Below are positions 35,196-44,593 of a stretch of DNA of 45,024 nucleotides, in pieces (position 1 is the stretch's first letter; each line of letters opens with the position of its first letter). The notes under the pieces are model-generated. The model had not been told where the DNA came from. It saw only the letters and a program-made list of their open reading frames with translations, and searched no databases. The translations under genes and the position numbers were made by a program. The stretch covers positions 1 to 45,024 of the forward strand of contig JANQED010000150.1 of assembly GCA_028278545.1 (NCBI GenBank). The letters run 5' to 3'. This DNA comes from Anaerolineales bacterium (lineage in GTDB: Bacteria > Chloroflexota > Anaerolineae > Anaerolineales > UBA11858).

Positions 35196-36272
35196 CTATG
35201 GCTCGACCGAAAGCACGCTCCCAAAGGTATTCACTTCTAGATGCCAAGTGCTGCCAACCTGATAGCGGAGGAACTCATCGAAATCGTCGGCATCATAAGA
35301 ATAGGTCTCATCACCGGCGGCAAAGATTACAGTATACATTTCGTTTCTGGCTGCTCCTAAACGCTGGTCGTTGTCCAGGCTTGGGTCCGGCCAGACCGGA
35401 GAATAATCATTGCCAGTCAATACCGCTGTATCGGCAACATACCACTCCATGAGGGTGTAAGAACAGTAATCTTCATAGATCTTGTACTCACAGTCCTGCA
35501 CAACTTCAGCAAAACCGCCCCCTGAGTCAACGCTGTAAGGCGTGCCGCATACTTCTTCGTAGTTGCCCACCGGCTCACTGGCGGTATAGCGATACTCCTG
35601 CTGGCAAGAGATACTTTCAGCTTCGTCGGGCAGTGAATCAAACCAGTCTTCATGCTCTACCGGCCCAAAATCTTCAATGGAAATGGATCGCTCCCACTGA
35701 ACATCCCGAACGACGCCGCTGACCGCGGTTGTCCTCATCGATAGGACAGCAAGCACCACCCCGCCGACGCACAAGAGCACCGCCACGATGACCAAAACCA
35801 GGGGGACTCGTCGGCGGGGTTTCGGTTGAGCACCTGGTGCCGCATCTTCCTCTCCTTCATCGCGCCCCATGGAACTGCCGCAATTGGAGCACACCCGGGC
35901 AGACTCGGGGTTCATCGACCCACAAGATGGGCAGGCCGTTTCACCTTCCGGGCCAGTTCGAAATGCGCCAACAACTCTGCCGGATTGGCGTTGAGTTCCC
36001 TCAGAGATATCCGAGCCGCACTGCGAACAGACCTCGGCGATGGCAGGGTTGCGCGTTCCGCAATAGGCGCAATGGATATCAGCCCCAGCCTCCGCCTGGG
36101 CAATGAGTTTCTCGTCCTTGAGCAATTCCTGGCGGGTAAACTGTTTGAACTCTACATCTTCAGGTTGAGGAGCCCCACAACTCCCACAGGTTTTCTCGCG
36201 TCCAAGGTTGATCCCCTCACAGTTCGGACACTGCCAATGCAATTCAATATGACCCAGTTCTTTACGCGCCAT
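35196..36272 (-). CDS. Membrane protein with three N-terminal zinc ribbons, unknown
   Basis: The 358-residue protein has three CxxC...CxxC zinc ribbons: Cys15/18/29/32, Cys68/71/82/85 and Cys114/117/128/131. A Pro/Arg linker, one membrane segment (about 157-178) and an extracytoplasmic domain (about 185-358) follow. The outer domain has a series of Cys residues (SCQQEYRY, EEVCGTP, QDCEYKIYEDYCSY) that may form disulphides. The ribbons would be cytoplasmic and could bind a protein or nucleic acid. I know no family with exactly this layout. It sits 35 bp after one degV gene and 168 bp before another, so a link with fatty-acid supply is possible. AGAGGT 6 nt upstream supports the start. Confidence 0.8.
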   Translation of the reverse strand: MARKELGHIELHWQCPNCEGINLGREKTCGSCGAPQPEDVEFKQFTRQELLKDEKLIAQAEAGADIHCAYCGTRNPAIAEVCSQCGSDISEGTQRQSGRVVGAFRTGPEGETACPSCGSMNPESARVCSNCGSSMGRDEGEEDAAPGAQPKPRRRVPLVLVIVAVLLCVGGVVLAVLSMRTTAVSGVVRDVQWERSISIEDFGPVEHEDWFDSLPDEAESISCQQEYRYTASEPVGNYEEVCGTPYSVDSGGGFAEVVQDCEYKIYEDYCSYTLMEWYVADTAVLTGNDYSPVWPDPSLDNDQRLGAARNEMYTVIFAAGDETYSYDADDFDEFLRYQVGSTWHLEVNTFGSVLSVEP

Positions 36273-36307
36273 GCCGCTACCTCTAAAGCATACAACTTAC
36301 CAAATCA

Positions 36308-37156
36308 TTATTCCTCGAACATATAAGCCAAAACCACCGTCCCAGGGCCAACATGGGTGCCAATGACCGGACTGAGTTCTACAACGAATGCCTCACCAAC
36401 ATCCACACGTCCCGCAAGCTGATCCAGTAATTTTTGAGCGTCCTCCGGCGCATTGGCATGCATCGCGGATGCATAACGCAACTTCCGCCCCTGAGAACGC
36501 TCTTGGATCAGTTCTAGCAGGCGCCCATGAGCCTTGCGGCGGGTACGAACTGAATCCAGGGCTTCAACTTTGCCATCGATCACTTCGAGGATAGGCTTGA
36601 TATTAAGCACAGTGCCGAGCAAACGTTTCGCCCCACCGATCCGCCCACCTCGGTGCAGAAATTCTAGGGTGTCCACGGCGAAAACAATGCCGCTTTTTTG
36701 GCGCGCACCTTCGGCTCGGTTTTTGCAAACCTCCAGGCTTTCCCCTTCCGCAGCCGCGCGCGCCGCTTCCAACACATGGATGCCCAATTCCATGGCCCCG
36801 GTAAGCGAGTCGACAATTTCAATGCGTGCCTCGGGCAGCATCTTTTGCGCTTGAACAGCGGAAGCGACGGTCCCGGACAATCCGCTGGAAATCACGATCG
36901 CAAGAACGTCTTTTCCCTGCGCGAGGAGCTCCTCGAAGACGCTTTTGAACTCAGCAGCCGAGGGTTGAGAGGTGGTCGGCATTATTTCAGCAGTCTGCAA
37001 GCGGGTATAGAATTCACCTGGTTGGATATCCACCCCATCTTTGAAAGTCTCTTCCCCCCAGATCAACTGCAATGGCACCACATGAATGTTATATTGCTCA
37101 ATGATTTCTGGCGGCAGATAAGCGGTACTATCGGTGACAATGGCGACTTTCGACAT
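36308..37156 (-). CDS. DegV family fatty-acid-binding protein (copy 2)
   Basis: The start is the ATG at 37156, with GGGAG about 7 nt upstream; this gives MSKVAIVTDSTAYLPPEIIE, matching copy 1, instead of an in-frame ATG 54 bp further upstream. The 282-residue product shows TTSQPSAAEF, ISSGLSGTVASA, VDTLEFLHRGGRIGGAKRL and VIGTHVGPGTVVLAYMF. Like copy 1 it should bind a fatty acid in the cleft between its two domains. Having two close copies around a membrane protein suggests different acyl-chain preferences, as in FakB1/FakB2 pairs; that is inference. It begins the three-gene minus-strand run. Confidence 0.92.
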   Translation of the reverse strand: MSKVAIVTDSTAYLPPEIIEQYNIHVVPLQLIWGEETFKDGVDIQPGEFYTRLQTAEIMPTTSQPSAAEFKSVFEELLAQGKDVLAIVISSGLSGTVASAVQAQKMLPEARIEIVDSLTGAMELGIHVLEAARAAAEGESLEVCKNRAEGARQKSGIVFAVDTLEFLHRGGRIGGAKRLLGTVLNIKPILEVIDGKVEALDSVRTRRKAHGRLLELIQERSQGRKLRYASAMHANAPEDAQKLLDQLAGRVDVGEAFVVELSPVIGTHVGPGTVVLAYMFEE

Positions 37157-37281
37157 GGAAACTCCCTTCGGGTGACTGGAATAATGCGGGAGATTATACC
37201 ATTCAGCCATTTAGATCCATTAACGCTCGCCGTGGCTTCCTAAGAATCGCCGCCCAAGTAGTCAGAAATCTAAAAATTGCC

Positions 37282-37317
37282 CTGGGAAATCCCAGAGACC
37301 CCTCATCGTGCTATACT
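37282..37317 (+). promoter_or_regulatory. murJ promoter: extended -10 with palindrome at the -35 position
   Basis: TG-C-TATACT (37309-37317) is an extended -10, with the start point near 37324, about 21 nt before the murJ ATG. The -35 position is occupied by a perfect palindrome CTGGGAAATCCCAG (37282-37295), a possible operator. Confidence 0.5.
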
Positions 37318-37344
37318 TATCGCAGTACCCATTGCACAAAGACC

Positions 37345-38886
37345 ATGAAACACGTCGCCAAATCCACCATCATCGTCGGCGCATTCTTCGCCCTTGAAAA
37401 AGCGCTGGGATTCATCCGCCAGGTGATCATCGCCCGCACATTTGGCCTTTCTCCTGAGCTGGACGCCTTCAACGCTGCCAACAACCTTCCTGACCTGCTC
37501 TTCGCCCTGATCTCGGGGGGTGCTCTGGCGATGGCCTTGATCCCAGTGCTCAGCGAGCACCTGGAAAAAGAGGGCGCGCGCGCCGCCTGGGATCTCTTCT
37601 CGCGCATGGGCAACCTGCTTTTCCTGGTCACCGGGGGGTTCTCGATCCTGATCGCCATCTTCGCCAAGCAGATTGTCAGCTCTGGATGGGGCATCGCTCC
37701 AGGTTTTGATCCCGAGCAGCAATCCCTGGTCGCCGAGCTCATGCGCCTGAACCTGATCGCTACCATGCTCTTCTCATTGAGTGGATTGGTGATCGCCGGG
37801 TTGCAGGCCAACCAACACTTCCTGCTTCCAGCCTTGGCCCCCAGCATGTATGATGTGGGAACGCTGTTCGGCGTGCTGATCCTCGTCCCCGACAAAGGCA
37901 TCACCCTGGGGGGCGTCACGCTGCCTGCCTTTGGTTTGGGGATTCACGGTTTGGTGTATGGCACTGTCCTCGGAGCGGCACTCTTTTTTGTGGTCCAACT
38001 CCCCGGGTTAGTCCATTTCAAGTTCAAGTGGACGCCGCGCATCAATCTACGCCACCCCGGCGTGCAGCAGGTCATCCGCTTGATGCTCCCCCGCATAGGG
38101 ACAGTCTTCTTCATTCAGGCGATCTTCATCGCCCAAGATAACCTGGCCTCTGGACTTGTTGCCGGTTCGGTGACCGCCCTGGTTTATGGCTGGCTGTTCA
38201 TGCAGGTCCCAGAATCGCTGATCGGCACAGCCATTGGCACCGCATTGCTCCCCACCATCTCCGAGCAAATCACCCGCGGAGAAGAAAACGCCTTCCGCCG
38301 CTCCTTGAACGCTACCGTGCGGACAATCCTGGCCCTGACCATCCCCAGTGCAGTGCTGTTATCCATTGGTATCCGCCCCCTGGTGGGCATCCTCGGCTTT
38401 GACAGCGCTGGCACGGAGTTAGTAGTCTGGACTGTCCGAGCGTATATGGCCGGATTAGTCGGCCACTCCCTGCTTGAAGTCGCCGCGCGAGCATTCTACG
38501 CCCAGCAAAAAGCCGTCACACCACTTCTGGCTTCAGGAGCCACAGCAGGGGTATTCATTCTGCTTGGCATAGCCCTCTCCCCGACTCTGGGCGCGCCGGG
38601 CATCGGTTTAGCCAACACCATAGCGTTCACCGGGGAAGCCATCTTCCTGTTATGGCTGGTGGGGCGCAAATTCCCCGCGTGGCTGGAAATTGGAAAACCT
38701 GTCTTTCGCATCAGCCTGGTATCGATAGGCAGCGGTACCATCGTGTATTTCCTGCTTAAGATCGTACCCCTGACAACGCTTTCCACGATGCTAAGCGCGT
38801 TGGTTGGGGTCGGTATCCTCGGACTGGGCGGCTTGCTGGTGCTGCCCTTCATTTGGCCCGAGGTCAAGATGCTCGGTAAAATATAG
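37345..38886 (+). CDS. murJ: Lipid II flippase MurJ (MviN family)
   Basis: The 513-residue polytopic protein has about 14 membrane helices and the MOP-superfamily MurJ signatures. The N-terminus FFALEKALGFIRQVIIARTFG with ELDAFNAANNLPDLLFALISGGALAMALIPV is diagnostic, and the C-terminal half has the LLEVAARAFYAQQKAVTPL block. MurJ moves lipid II across the membrane for peptidoglycan synthesis. The length is typical (500-520). The start has no Shine-Dalgarno sequence. It is followed 25 bp later by a small protein gene and then a URO-D-family gene. Confidence 0.92.
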   Translation: MKHVAKSTIIVGAFFALEKALGFIRQVIIARTFGLSPELDAFNAANNLPDLLFALISGGALAMALIPVLSEHLEKEGARAAWDLFSRMGNLLFLVTGGFSILIAIFAKQIVSSGWGIAPGFDPEQQSLVAELMRLNLIATMLFSLSGLVIAGLQANQHFLLPALAPSMYDVGTLFGVLILVPDKGITLGGVTLPAFGLGIHGLVYGTVLGAALFFVVQLPGLVHFKFKWTPRINLRHPGVQQVIRLMLPRIGTVFFIQAIFIAQDNLASGLVAGSVTALVYGWLFMQVPESLIGTAIGTALLPTISEQITRGEENAFRRSLNATVRTILALTIPSAVLLSIGIRPLVGILGFDSAGTELVVWTVRAYMAGLVGHSLLEVAARAFYAQQKAVTPLLASGATAGVFILLGIALSPTLGAPGIGLANTIAFTGEAIFLLWLVGRKFPAWLEIGKPVFRISLVSIGSGTIVYFLLKIVPLTTLSTMLSALVGVGILGLGGLLVLPFIWPEVKMLGKI

Positions 38887-38911
38887 ACAGCAAGATCGAA
38901 AGAGATTCACC

Positions 38912-39154
38912 ATGGATCAAACACGCTTCAAAGATTATCTGATTGAATATACCAAAACGGCCCTCGACAGCAGCGACGGCACGCCCTCGGGCGCGGAAAA
39001 CTATCTCAGTTCGCAGAAGAAACCCGGCTTCCTCGCATCTGCCGAGAAAAAAGAAGCCTTTCAGAGAGCCCAAAAAGTGTTCACAGAAATGCAAGATCGG
39101 CCTCTCTGGCTGGTTCTTAAAGCCTTGGGATTAACGGTTGAAGATTTGGAATAA
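38912..39154 (+). CDS. Small soluble protein, unknown
   Basis: The frame is open upstream into murJ, but translation most likely starts at the ATG at 38912 (MDQTRFKDYLIEYTKTAL). This gives 80 residues, charged, mostly alpha-helical, without signal or membrane segment. The sequence has Lys/Glu-rich helices and ends WLVLKALGLTVEDLE. I do not recognise a family. AAAGAG about 8 nt upstream is a weak ribosome binding site. It lies 15 bp before the URO-D-family gene, which has a strong site, so the two are probably co-transcribed, and it may be a partner or stabiliser of that protein. Confidence 0.7.
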   Translation: MDQTRFKDYLIEYTKTALDSSDGTPSGAENYLSSQKKPGFLASAEKKEAFQRAQKVFTEMQDRPLWLVLKALGLTVEDLE

Positions 39155-39169
39155 TTAAGGAGTCGACAG

Positions 39170-40333
39170 ATGTCTATGACACCGCGCGAACGCGTGCTTG
39201 CCGCGATCAATCACGAAGAGCCCGATCGCGTCCCCATTGTGATCGGGGTCAGCAATGCAACCGGATTGAAAATGAAGCCCTATCAGGGGATAAAGGCGTT
39301 GGCCGGCATTGAAGCGCCCGACAACTATATCTACGAATGGCCGGAACTGGGCACAGCAGAAATCGACGAAGCCACCATGCTGCGTCTGCACAGTGATGTG
39401 CGCGGTGTCAGGGATCTAGAACCGGCAACGGTGTTAACACGTAATCGTGAACGGGAACCGCACGCCCCTTTCATCGATTCTTGGGGCAGCGGACAGAAGG
39501 AAATTGAACCCGGCGTGTGGTATCCAGGGGTACACCCTATCGCGGAAGCGACCGCCATCGAAGAGATCGAGGCTTATCCAGGCTGGCCCGATATGAGTGA
39601 CCCTACCCGCGTCGCCCACGTCAAAGAGACGGCCAGGCGCCTAGCCGAGCAAAACGAGTATGCGATCATTGCCACACCCTGGTTGTTGTTCCCATTCGAG
39701 CGCGCCCATGCCATGCAGGGGTTGGATGTTTTCCTGTTAAACATGGCCATGTATCCTGATTTTGCCAAAGCGCTATTGAGCAAGATCACCGAGGTCTGCA
39801 AATCCCTGATGGGACCCTTCCTCAGCGAACTCGGAGACAATGTCGATATCATCAAGATTGGAGATGACTTAGGAACGCAAGACAGCCTTTTGATCTCTCC
39901 TAAAATGTACCGCGAGATTCTAAAACCACTCCATGCTGACTTCATCCAGTTCATCAAGCAGCGTACCAAGGCCAAGGTTTTCTTTCACACGGATGGCGAT
40001 GTCTTCCCCTTGATCCCCGATTTTATTGAGATCGGCATAGATATCCTCAACCCGATCCAAACGACAGCTGGCAAAATGGCTGATCTCCCTGCACTGAAGA
40101 AACACTATGGTGAGAATATCGTCCTTTGTGGGGCGATCGACACACACCGCATCCTGCCCTATGGCACACCAGAAGAGGTGCGCCAGGAAGTGCGCAGGGT
40201 CATGGAAATATTGGGGCCGGGCGGCGGGTATATGGTGGCATCCGTACACACCATCATGAATGATGTCCCCCCCGAAAATGTGCTCGCCATGGTCGATGCT
40301 GTGGAGGAATTCGGGCATTACCCCCTGAAGTAA
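39170..40333 (+). CDS. Uroporphyrinogen decarboxylase-family protein, probably a corrinoid-type methyltransferase
   Basis: The 387-residue URO-D-fold TIM barrel starts MSMTPRERVLAAINHEEPDRVPI, typical of the MtaA/CmuA-like branch. It lacks the HemE N-terminal RQAGRY motif, so it is not the haem-pathway enzyme. The C-terminal half has KVFFHTDGDVFPLIPDFIEIGIDILNPIQ and ENIVLCGAIDTHRIL. The His and Cys there could be two of the three Zn ligands of methylcobalamin:CoM methyltransferases; the middle Cys of the usual HxC is absent. It may act on an unknown methyl donor. AAGGAG 8 nt upstream marks the start. No corrinoid protein gene is in the window. Confidence 0.8.
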   Translation: MSMTPRERVLAAINHEEPDRVPIVIGVSNATGLKMKPYQGIKALAGIEAPDNYIYEWPELGTAEIDEATMLRLHSDVRGVRDLEPATVLTRNREREPHAPFIDSWGSGQKEIEPGVWYPGVHPIAEATAIEEIEAYPGWPDMSDPTRVAHVKETARRLAEQNEYAIIATPWLLFPFERAHAMQGLDVFLLNMAMYPDFAKALLSKITEVCKSLMGPFLSELGDNVDIIKIGDDLGTQDSLLISPKMYREILKPLHADFIQFIKQRTKAKVFFHTDGDVFPLIPDFIEIGIDILNPIQTTAGKMADLPALKKHYGENIVLCGAIDTHRILPYGTPEEVRQEVRRVMEILGPGGGYMVASVHTIMNDVPPENVLAMVDAVEEFGHYPLK

Positions 40334-40341
40334 TCCATCTA

Positions 40342-40378
40342 AAAAGAGAGCACCTGCAAGATGCGGGCGCTCTCTTTT
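40342..40378. terminator. Bidirectional intrinsic terminator between convergent genes
   Basis: AAAAGAGAGC (40342-40351) pairs with GCTCTCTTTT (40369-40378). Inside, CCTGC and GCGGG add five further pairs. T-runs occur on both strands, so it can end the URO-D gene transcript (plus) and the permease transcript (minus). Confidence 0.88.
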
Positions 40379-40414
40379 CTTTCGTTCCAACACTCTGGCA
40401 CGGAGATTTTGGTA

Positions 40415-41677
40415 TCACTCCTTTTCGTAAGGCTGGCCGTCTGCGGCGGGCATCTGGCCACGGCCAACGACTCCAGCCAAGGCCACCATCGTGGCAATAT
40501 AGGGGAACATCAACATCACTTCTGAGGGGATGGGGACTTTCAAGATCGCCAGTTTAGCCGAGAGAGCATCGAAGAAGCCAAACAAGAGGCCCGCGCCAAA
40601 CGACCCAACGGGATTCCAGTTCCCAAAGATCATGGCTGCCAAGCCGATGAAACCGCGTCCGGCAGTCATCACCTCGTCGAAGCGCCCCACCGAGCCCAGG
40701 GTGAAATAGGCACCCCCAAATCCAGCCATACAGCCGCCCAAAATCACCGAGAGATAGCGTGTGGCAAAAACGTTGATCCCCAGCGTGTCCGCCGCTTTAG
40801 GGTGTTCACCCACCGAGCGGGTCCGCAGCCCCCAACGGGTGTAGTAGAGGCCAATCGTCAGCACAATCAAGAAGATATACAAGGCGTAGACGAACATATT
40901 GTGCTGGAACATGATCGGCCCGATGAAGGGGATATCAGACAAAACCGGGATCTCAATCGTCGGGAAACGCCCAGGGTCGTTCAAGTGCTGGTATTTCTGC
41001 AGGAACTTAGCCGAGAGGAAGGATGTGATCCCGGTTGAAAAGATGTTGATCACCGTACCAGAGATGATCTGATCGGTTTTGTATTTGATCGAGAGGACAG
41101 CGTGAATCGCGGCCAGGAGCGCCCCAGAGAGCACTGCGGCCAAAAGACCGATCCAAATATTAGTCACACTGCCAATGAAAGCGCCCGTAAAGGCCCCGGT
41201 CAGCATCATGCCTTCGATGGCGATGTTGACCACGCCTGAACGTTCACACAAAACCCCCGATAAGGCACCCAGCGTCAGTGGGACGGCCTTGACCAGCGCG
41301 CTGCGCAACAACCCCGCCAGGTTCAACGTGCCACCGGAAGTGGCCCAGGTCAAGAAGCCAAACAAGAACATCGCCACGACCATACCCAACATCAGGTTGG
41401 TGCGTTTGCCAAAGCCGCGCGCCAGTTGATAGCCTCCCACCACAGCGCTGAGGACAGCCAGGACATTGAGCATTGGCAAGCTGGTGAAAATCCAATTGGG
41501 TAGCTCCTGCGCCGAACCGCCAGGTGTCAACCTGAAGGTAGTCAGCGCATCCGGCTCAAGGTTGCGGGCGAAAAGCGCCCAGATCAGCACTGCCAATCCC
41601 AAAAAAACAAATCCCATCACTCGCCGACGGGTCGGGGATACGAATTCCATGTGGTTATTCATCGTTGTGGTTGCCAT
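40415..41677 (-). CDS. ABC transporter permease, nucleoside/BMP type (NupQ/YufQ-like)
   Basis: This 420-residue integral membrane protein of the BPD_transp_2 group has about 10 helices. It shows the characteristic GALSGVLCERSGVVNIAIEGMMLTGAF and AATMAVAxG-like stretch GSFGAGLLFGFFDALSAKLAI. NAD- or sugar-type permeases of the family are similar, but the paired 415/420-residue permeases and the ATPase below point to a guanosine/nucleoside (Nup) or BMP-type uptake system. GGAGG 9 nt upstream supports the start. It lies 2 bp after the other permease gene in the same operon. The gene ends at the shared bidirectional terminator. The substrate is inferred from the family only. Confidence 0.88.
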   Translation of the reverse strand: MATTTMNNHMEFVSPTRRRVMGFVFLGLAVLIWALFARNLEPDALTTFRLTPGGSAQELPNWIFTSLPMLNVLAVLSAVVGGYQLARGFGKRTNLMLGMVVAMFLFGFLTWATSGGTLNLAGLLRSALVKAVPLTLGALSGVLCERSGVVNIAIEGMMLTGAFTGAFIGSVTNIWIGLLAAVLSGALLAAIHAVLSIKYKTDQIISGTVINIFSTGITSFLSAKFLQKYQHLNDPGRFPTIEIPVLSDIPFIGPIMFQHNMFVYALYIFLIVLTIGLYYTRWGLRTRSVGEHPKAADTLGINVFATRYLSVILGGCMAGFGGAYFTLGSVGRFDEVMTAGRGFIGLAAMIFGNWNPVGSFGAGLLFGFFDALSAKLAILKVPIPSEVMLMFPYIATMVALAGVVGRGQMPAADGQPYEKE

Positions 41678-41679
41678 GG

Positions 41680-42927
41680 TTAGTTGCCTCCCCAGCCGCG
41701 CAGTGTTACGGCCTCAATATCGATGTCAGGTTCCCTCAACCGATATATCGTACGGATAATTGCCGGCGCAGCGATAAAGGCCAGAATAGCCGCCTGAAGG
41801 ACGGAGATGATATCGATGGGAATGCCAGCCGTCAACTGCATTTGGATAGCACCATTCCGCAAGAAACCGAACAGAATGGCTGATAGAACTACTCCGAAGG
41901 GGTGACTCTTGCCGAGCAATGCCAGGGCGATGGCATCAAAACCATATCCAGAGGAGAATGCCACCGCCAGGTTGTGGTTCACACCCAAGACCTCATTGGC
42001 CCCGGCCAAACCCGCCAGTCCTCCGGACAAGAACATAGCCAGCACCGTGCTCTGCACAATGCTCATCCCGGCATATTTCGCCGCCCTGGGGTTGGCGCCG
42101 ACTGTGCGCAAACTGAAGCCCCAGGTAGTTTTGAACAAGAGCAGATAAACCAGGTAGGCAAACAGGAGTGCGATGAAGAAACCGATATGAAAGCGGATCG
42201 GGTTTTCAAAGAAACGCAAAAGTTTGGCCGAATCCTGGATTTCGGCGCTTACCGGGGTGAAACCATCGGGGTCTTTGAGAGGGCCACGCAGCAAGAATTC
42301 GCTCAAGCGGAATGCTATGTAGTTCATCATGATGGTATTGATCACCTCATGCCCGCCCGTAGCAGCTTTCAGCCAGCCGGGAATGAACCCCCATAATCCG
42401 CCGCCAATGAACCCAGCCAATAAGGATACCGGCACATGGATGATGGCCGGAAGCCCTTTGAGGAACAGCGCTGCCACAACTGTCGTCGTCGCGCCGATAA
42501 AGAGCTGTCCTTCCGCACCGATGTTGAACAGTCCAACCCGAAACCCCAAAGCCACGGCCAGGCCAGCGAATATATAAGGTGTGGATTGAACCAAGCTCTC
42601 GAAGAATGGGTTGACCGCCCGACGGATGGTTTCTGGATCTCCCCCTCGGAACGCCTCGACGATCTTAGCCGGGTTTCCAACAGAGCCATTGAACAAGGCC
42701 TGGTAGGTTTTCCAGGCGGCATTGGCACCAATCTTGACCGCTTCCCAAGGCGAATCAGGAAAGGCCGCATAAACATCTTCCGACGTCACCGCCACCAACA
42801 ATCCCCCCAGGAGCAGGCCGGTGACGATCGCCAGGATAGTGACTGTCAGCGGGCTTTTTGAAACCTCTTCCAGAAAGACCCTGCCAGCATCCTTCTTTTT
42901 GGGTTCAGTTTTTTCAGTTTCGCTCAT
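41680..42927 (-). CDS. ABC transporter permease, nucleoside/BMP type (NupP/YufP-like)
   Basis: The 415-residue integral membrane protein starts with a short charged, Lys-rich N-terminus (METEKTEPKKK-like, residues 1-20) and has about 10 helices. Family motifs include FAGLAVALGFRVGLFNIGAEGQLFIG, GGHEVINTIMMNYIA and GYGFDAIALALLG. The region around residues 60-95 (an extracellular loop with PDSPWEAVKIGANAAW) is longer than average. It forms the membrane channel with the downstream permease. GAGGA 7 nt before the ATG supports the start. It is 28 bp after the ATPase gene, so one transcript is expected. Its substrate may be a nucleoside. Confidence 0.88.
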   Translation of the reverse strand: MSETEKTEPKKKDAGRVFLEEVSKSPLTVTILAIVTGLLLGGLLVAVTSEDVYAAFPDSPWEAVKIGANAAWKTYQALFNGSVGNPAKIVEAFRGGDPETIRRAVNPFFESLVQSTPYIFAGLAVALGFRVGLFNIGAEGQLFIGATTTVVAALFLKGLPAIIHVPVSLLAGFIGGGLWGFIPGWLKAATGGHEVINTIMMNYIAFRLSEFLLRGPLKDPDGFTPVSAEIQDSAKLLRFFENPIRFHIGFFIALLFAYLVYLLLFKTTWGFSLRTVGANPRAAKYAGMSIVQSTVLAMFLSGGLAGLAGANEVLGVNHNLAVAFSSGYGFDAIALALLGKSHPFGVVLSAILFGFLRNGAIQMQLTAGIPIDIISVLQAAILAFIAAPAIIRTIYRLREPDIDIEAVTLRGWGGN

Positions 42928-42955
42928 AGACGATTCCTCATTCCAACGCTTCGGC

Positions 42956-44482
42956 TCAGCCGTCTGCCTTTTCCGATACTACACCAGCCATCAGTAACCC
43001 GACTTGCTCTTTGGTAACGTCTTTGGCATTTACCACATCGATGATCTCGCCGCGATACATGACTGCGATGCGATCCGATAACTCCATGATCTCATCTAAT
43101 TCGGTAGAAACCAAGAGAACAGCGCAGCCAGCATCGCGCTTCTCTATCAAGCGGTTGTGGATATACTCAATGGAGCCCACGTCCAGTCCGCGGGTAGGTT
43201 GTGAGGCCACCAGGAATTCGATAGGGCGCGAGAATTCCCGCCCGACGATCACCTTCTGTTGGTTGCCACCGGAGAGAGAACCCACGGGGATGAGCGCGCT
43301 GGGCGTTCGGATGTCGAAGTTGTTGATGATTTCTGTAGCGTTCTCAAGGACTTTGTCCTCTTGAATGATCACCCGCTCTGCAAACGGCTCTAAATAATAG
43401 GTGTTCAGCACTAAATTGTCTGCCACTGTCGCCGTTAGTACCAGGCCATCTTGCTGACGGTCTTCAGGGATATGTGCCGACCCCAACTCGGTGATCTCAC
43501 GCGGGGAAGCGGCAGAAATCTCTTCGCCCAATAGATGTGCCGATCCGCTGAACGGGTGACTCAGGCCAGTCAGCGCTTTCACTAACTCAGTCTGACCATT
43601 GCCCTGAACCCCCGCAATCCCCAGGATTTCACCAGCACGCACTTCGAATGAGACGTTTTTGACCGCCACCTGATCGATCTCATCGAGCACAACCAAATCT
43701 TCAACTTTGAGCACCACGTCTTCCGGTTCGGCCGGGGATTTATCCACATGCAAATCAACATCCCGCCCCACCATCATCGCCGCTAGTTTATTCTGATCTG
43801 CCTCTTGCGGTGTGGTAGAGCCAACCACTTTACCACCACGGATGACGGTAATCCGGTCAGCAAATTCCAGGACCTCGCGCAGCTTATGGGTGATGAAGAT
43901 AATCGATTTGCCATGATCGACCAGCGAGCGCATGATGGAGAATAGCTCATCCACCTCTTGCGGCGTGAGCACGGCCGTAGGCTCATCCAAAATCAAGATG
44001 TCCGCCTCCCGATAAAGCAGTTTGATGATCTCCACTCGCTGCTGCACCCCAACCGGCAGGTCTCGAACATAAGCATCAGGATCAACTTCCAGGTGATATT
44101 GCTCTGAGATCTCCCGAATACGCTTCGCGGATGATCTCCGATCTAAGAAACCGCCGATGCTGGTAGATTCGTCCCCCAGCATGACGTTTTCGGTCACGGT
44201 AAAGACAGGCACCAACATAAAATGCTGGTGCACCATCCCAACGCCCGCTGAGATAGCATCGCTGGGGGATTTTACATCGATTTTCTCTCCCCGGACAAAG
44301 ACATCCCCCTCATCCGGGTCATACAATCCATAAAGGATGTTCATCAGCGTGGTTTTCCCGGCCCCGTTCTCCCCCAATAACGCATGGATCTCACCTTGCT
44401 CAAGGGTCAGATCGATATGGTCATTAGCCAGCACACCCGGAAAACGCTTCGTTATACCACGTAGCTCAAGGATTGGCGACAT
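42956..44482 (-). CDS. ABC transporter ATP-binding protein with two NBDs (NupO/YufO-like)
   Basis: The 508-residue protein contains two fused nucleotide-binding domains, as in RbsA/YufO transporters. NBD1 (about 1-240) is intact: Walker A GENGAGKT (37-44), signature LPVGVQQR (142-149), Walker B ILILDEPTA (162-170) and His199. NBD2 (about 255-500) has a degenerate Walker A (GVQGNGQTE, no GK[ST]) but an intact signature LSGGNQQKV. This asymmetry is normal for the family. MVHQHFMLVPVFTVTENVML is typical of the nucleoside/BMP subgroup. AGAGGT 6 nt upstream sets the ATG. A perfect extended -10 lies about 110 nt further up, so it starts its own transcript. Confidence 0.93.
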   Translation of the reverse strand: MSPILELRGITKRFPGVLANDHIDLTLEQGEIHALLGENGAGKTTLMNILYGLYDPDEGDVFVRGEKIDVKSPSDAISAGVGMVHQHFMLVPVFTVTENVMLGDESTSIGGFLDRRSSAKRIREISEQYHLEVDPDAYVRDLPVGVQQRVEIIKLLYREADILILDEPTAVLTPQEVDELFSIMRSLVDHGKSIIFITHKLREVLEFADRITVIRGGKVVGSTTPQEADQNKLAAMMVGRDVDLHVDKSPAEPEDVVLKVEDLVVLDEIDQVAVKNVSFEVRAGEILGIAGVQGNGQTELVKALTGLSHPFSGSAHLLGEEISAASPREITELGSAHIPEDRQQDGLVLTATVADNLVLNTYYLEPFAERVIIQEDKVLENATEIINNFDIRTPSALIPVGSLSGGNQQKVIVGREFSRPIEFLVASQPTRGLDVGSIEYIHNRLIEKRDAGCAVLLVSTELDEIMELSDRIAVMYRGEIIDVVNAKDVTKEQVGLLMAGVVSEKADG

Positions 44483-44593
44483 AAGAACCTCTTTGCTATT
44501 TGATTAAAGACTTAACCTGATTGTCAGCACTCTTCGTCGATTATGATAAGCAATACACCCATAACCATTTTCATTCTGGAGCACTGGCAGATC

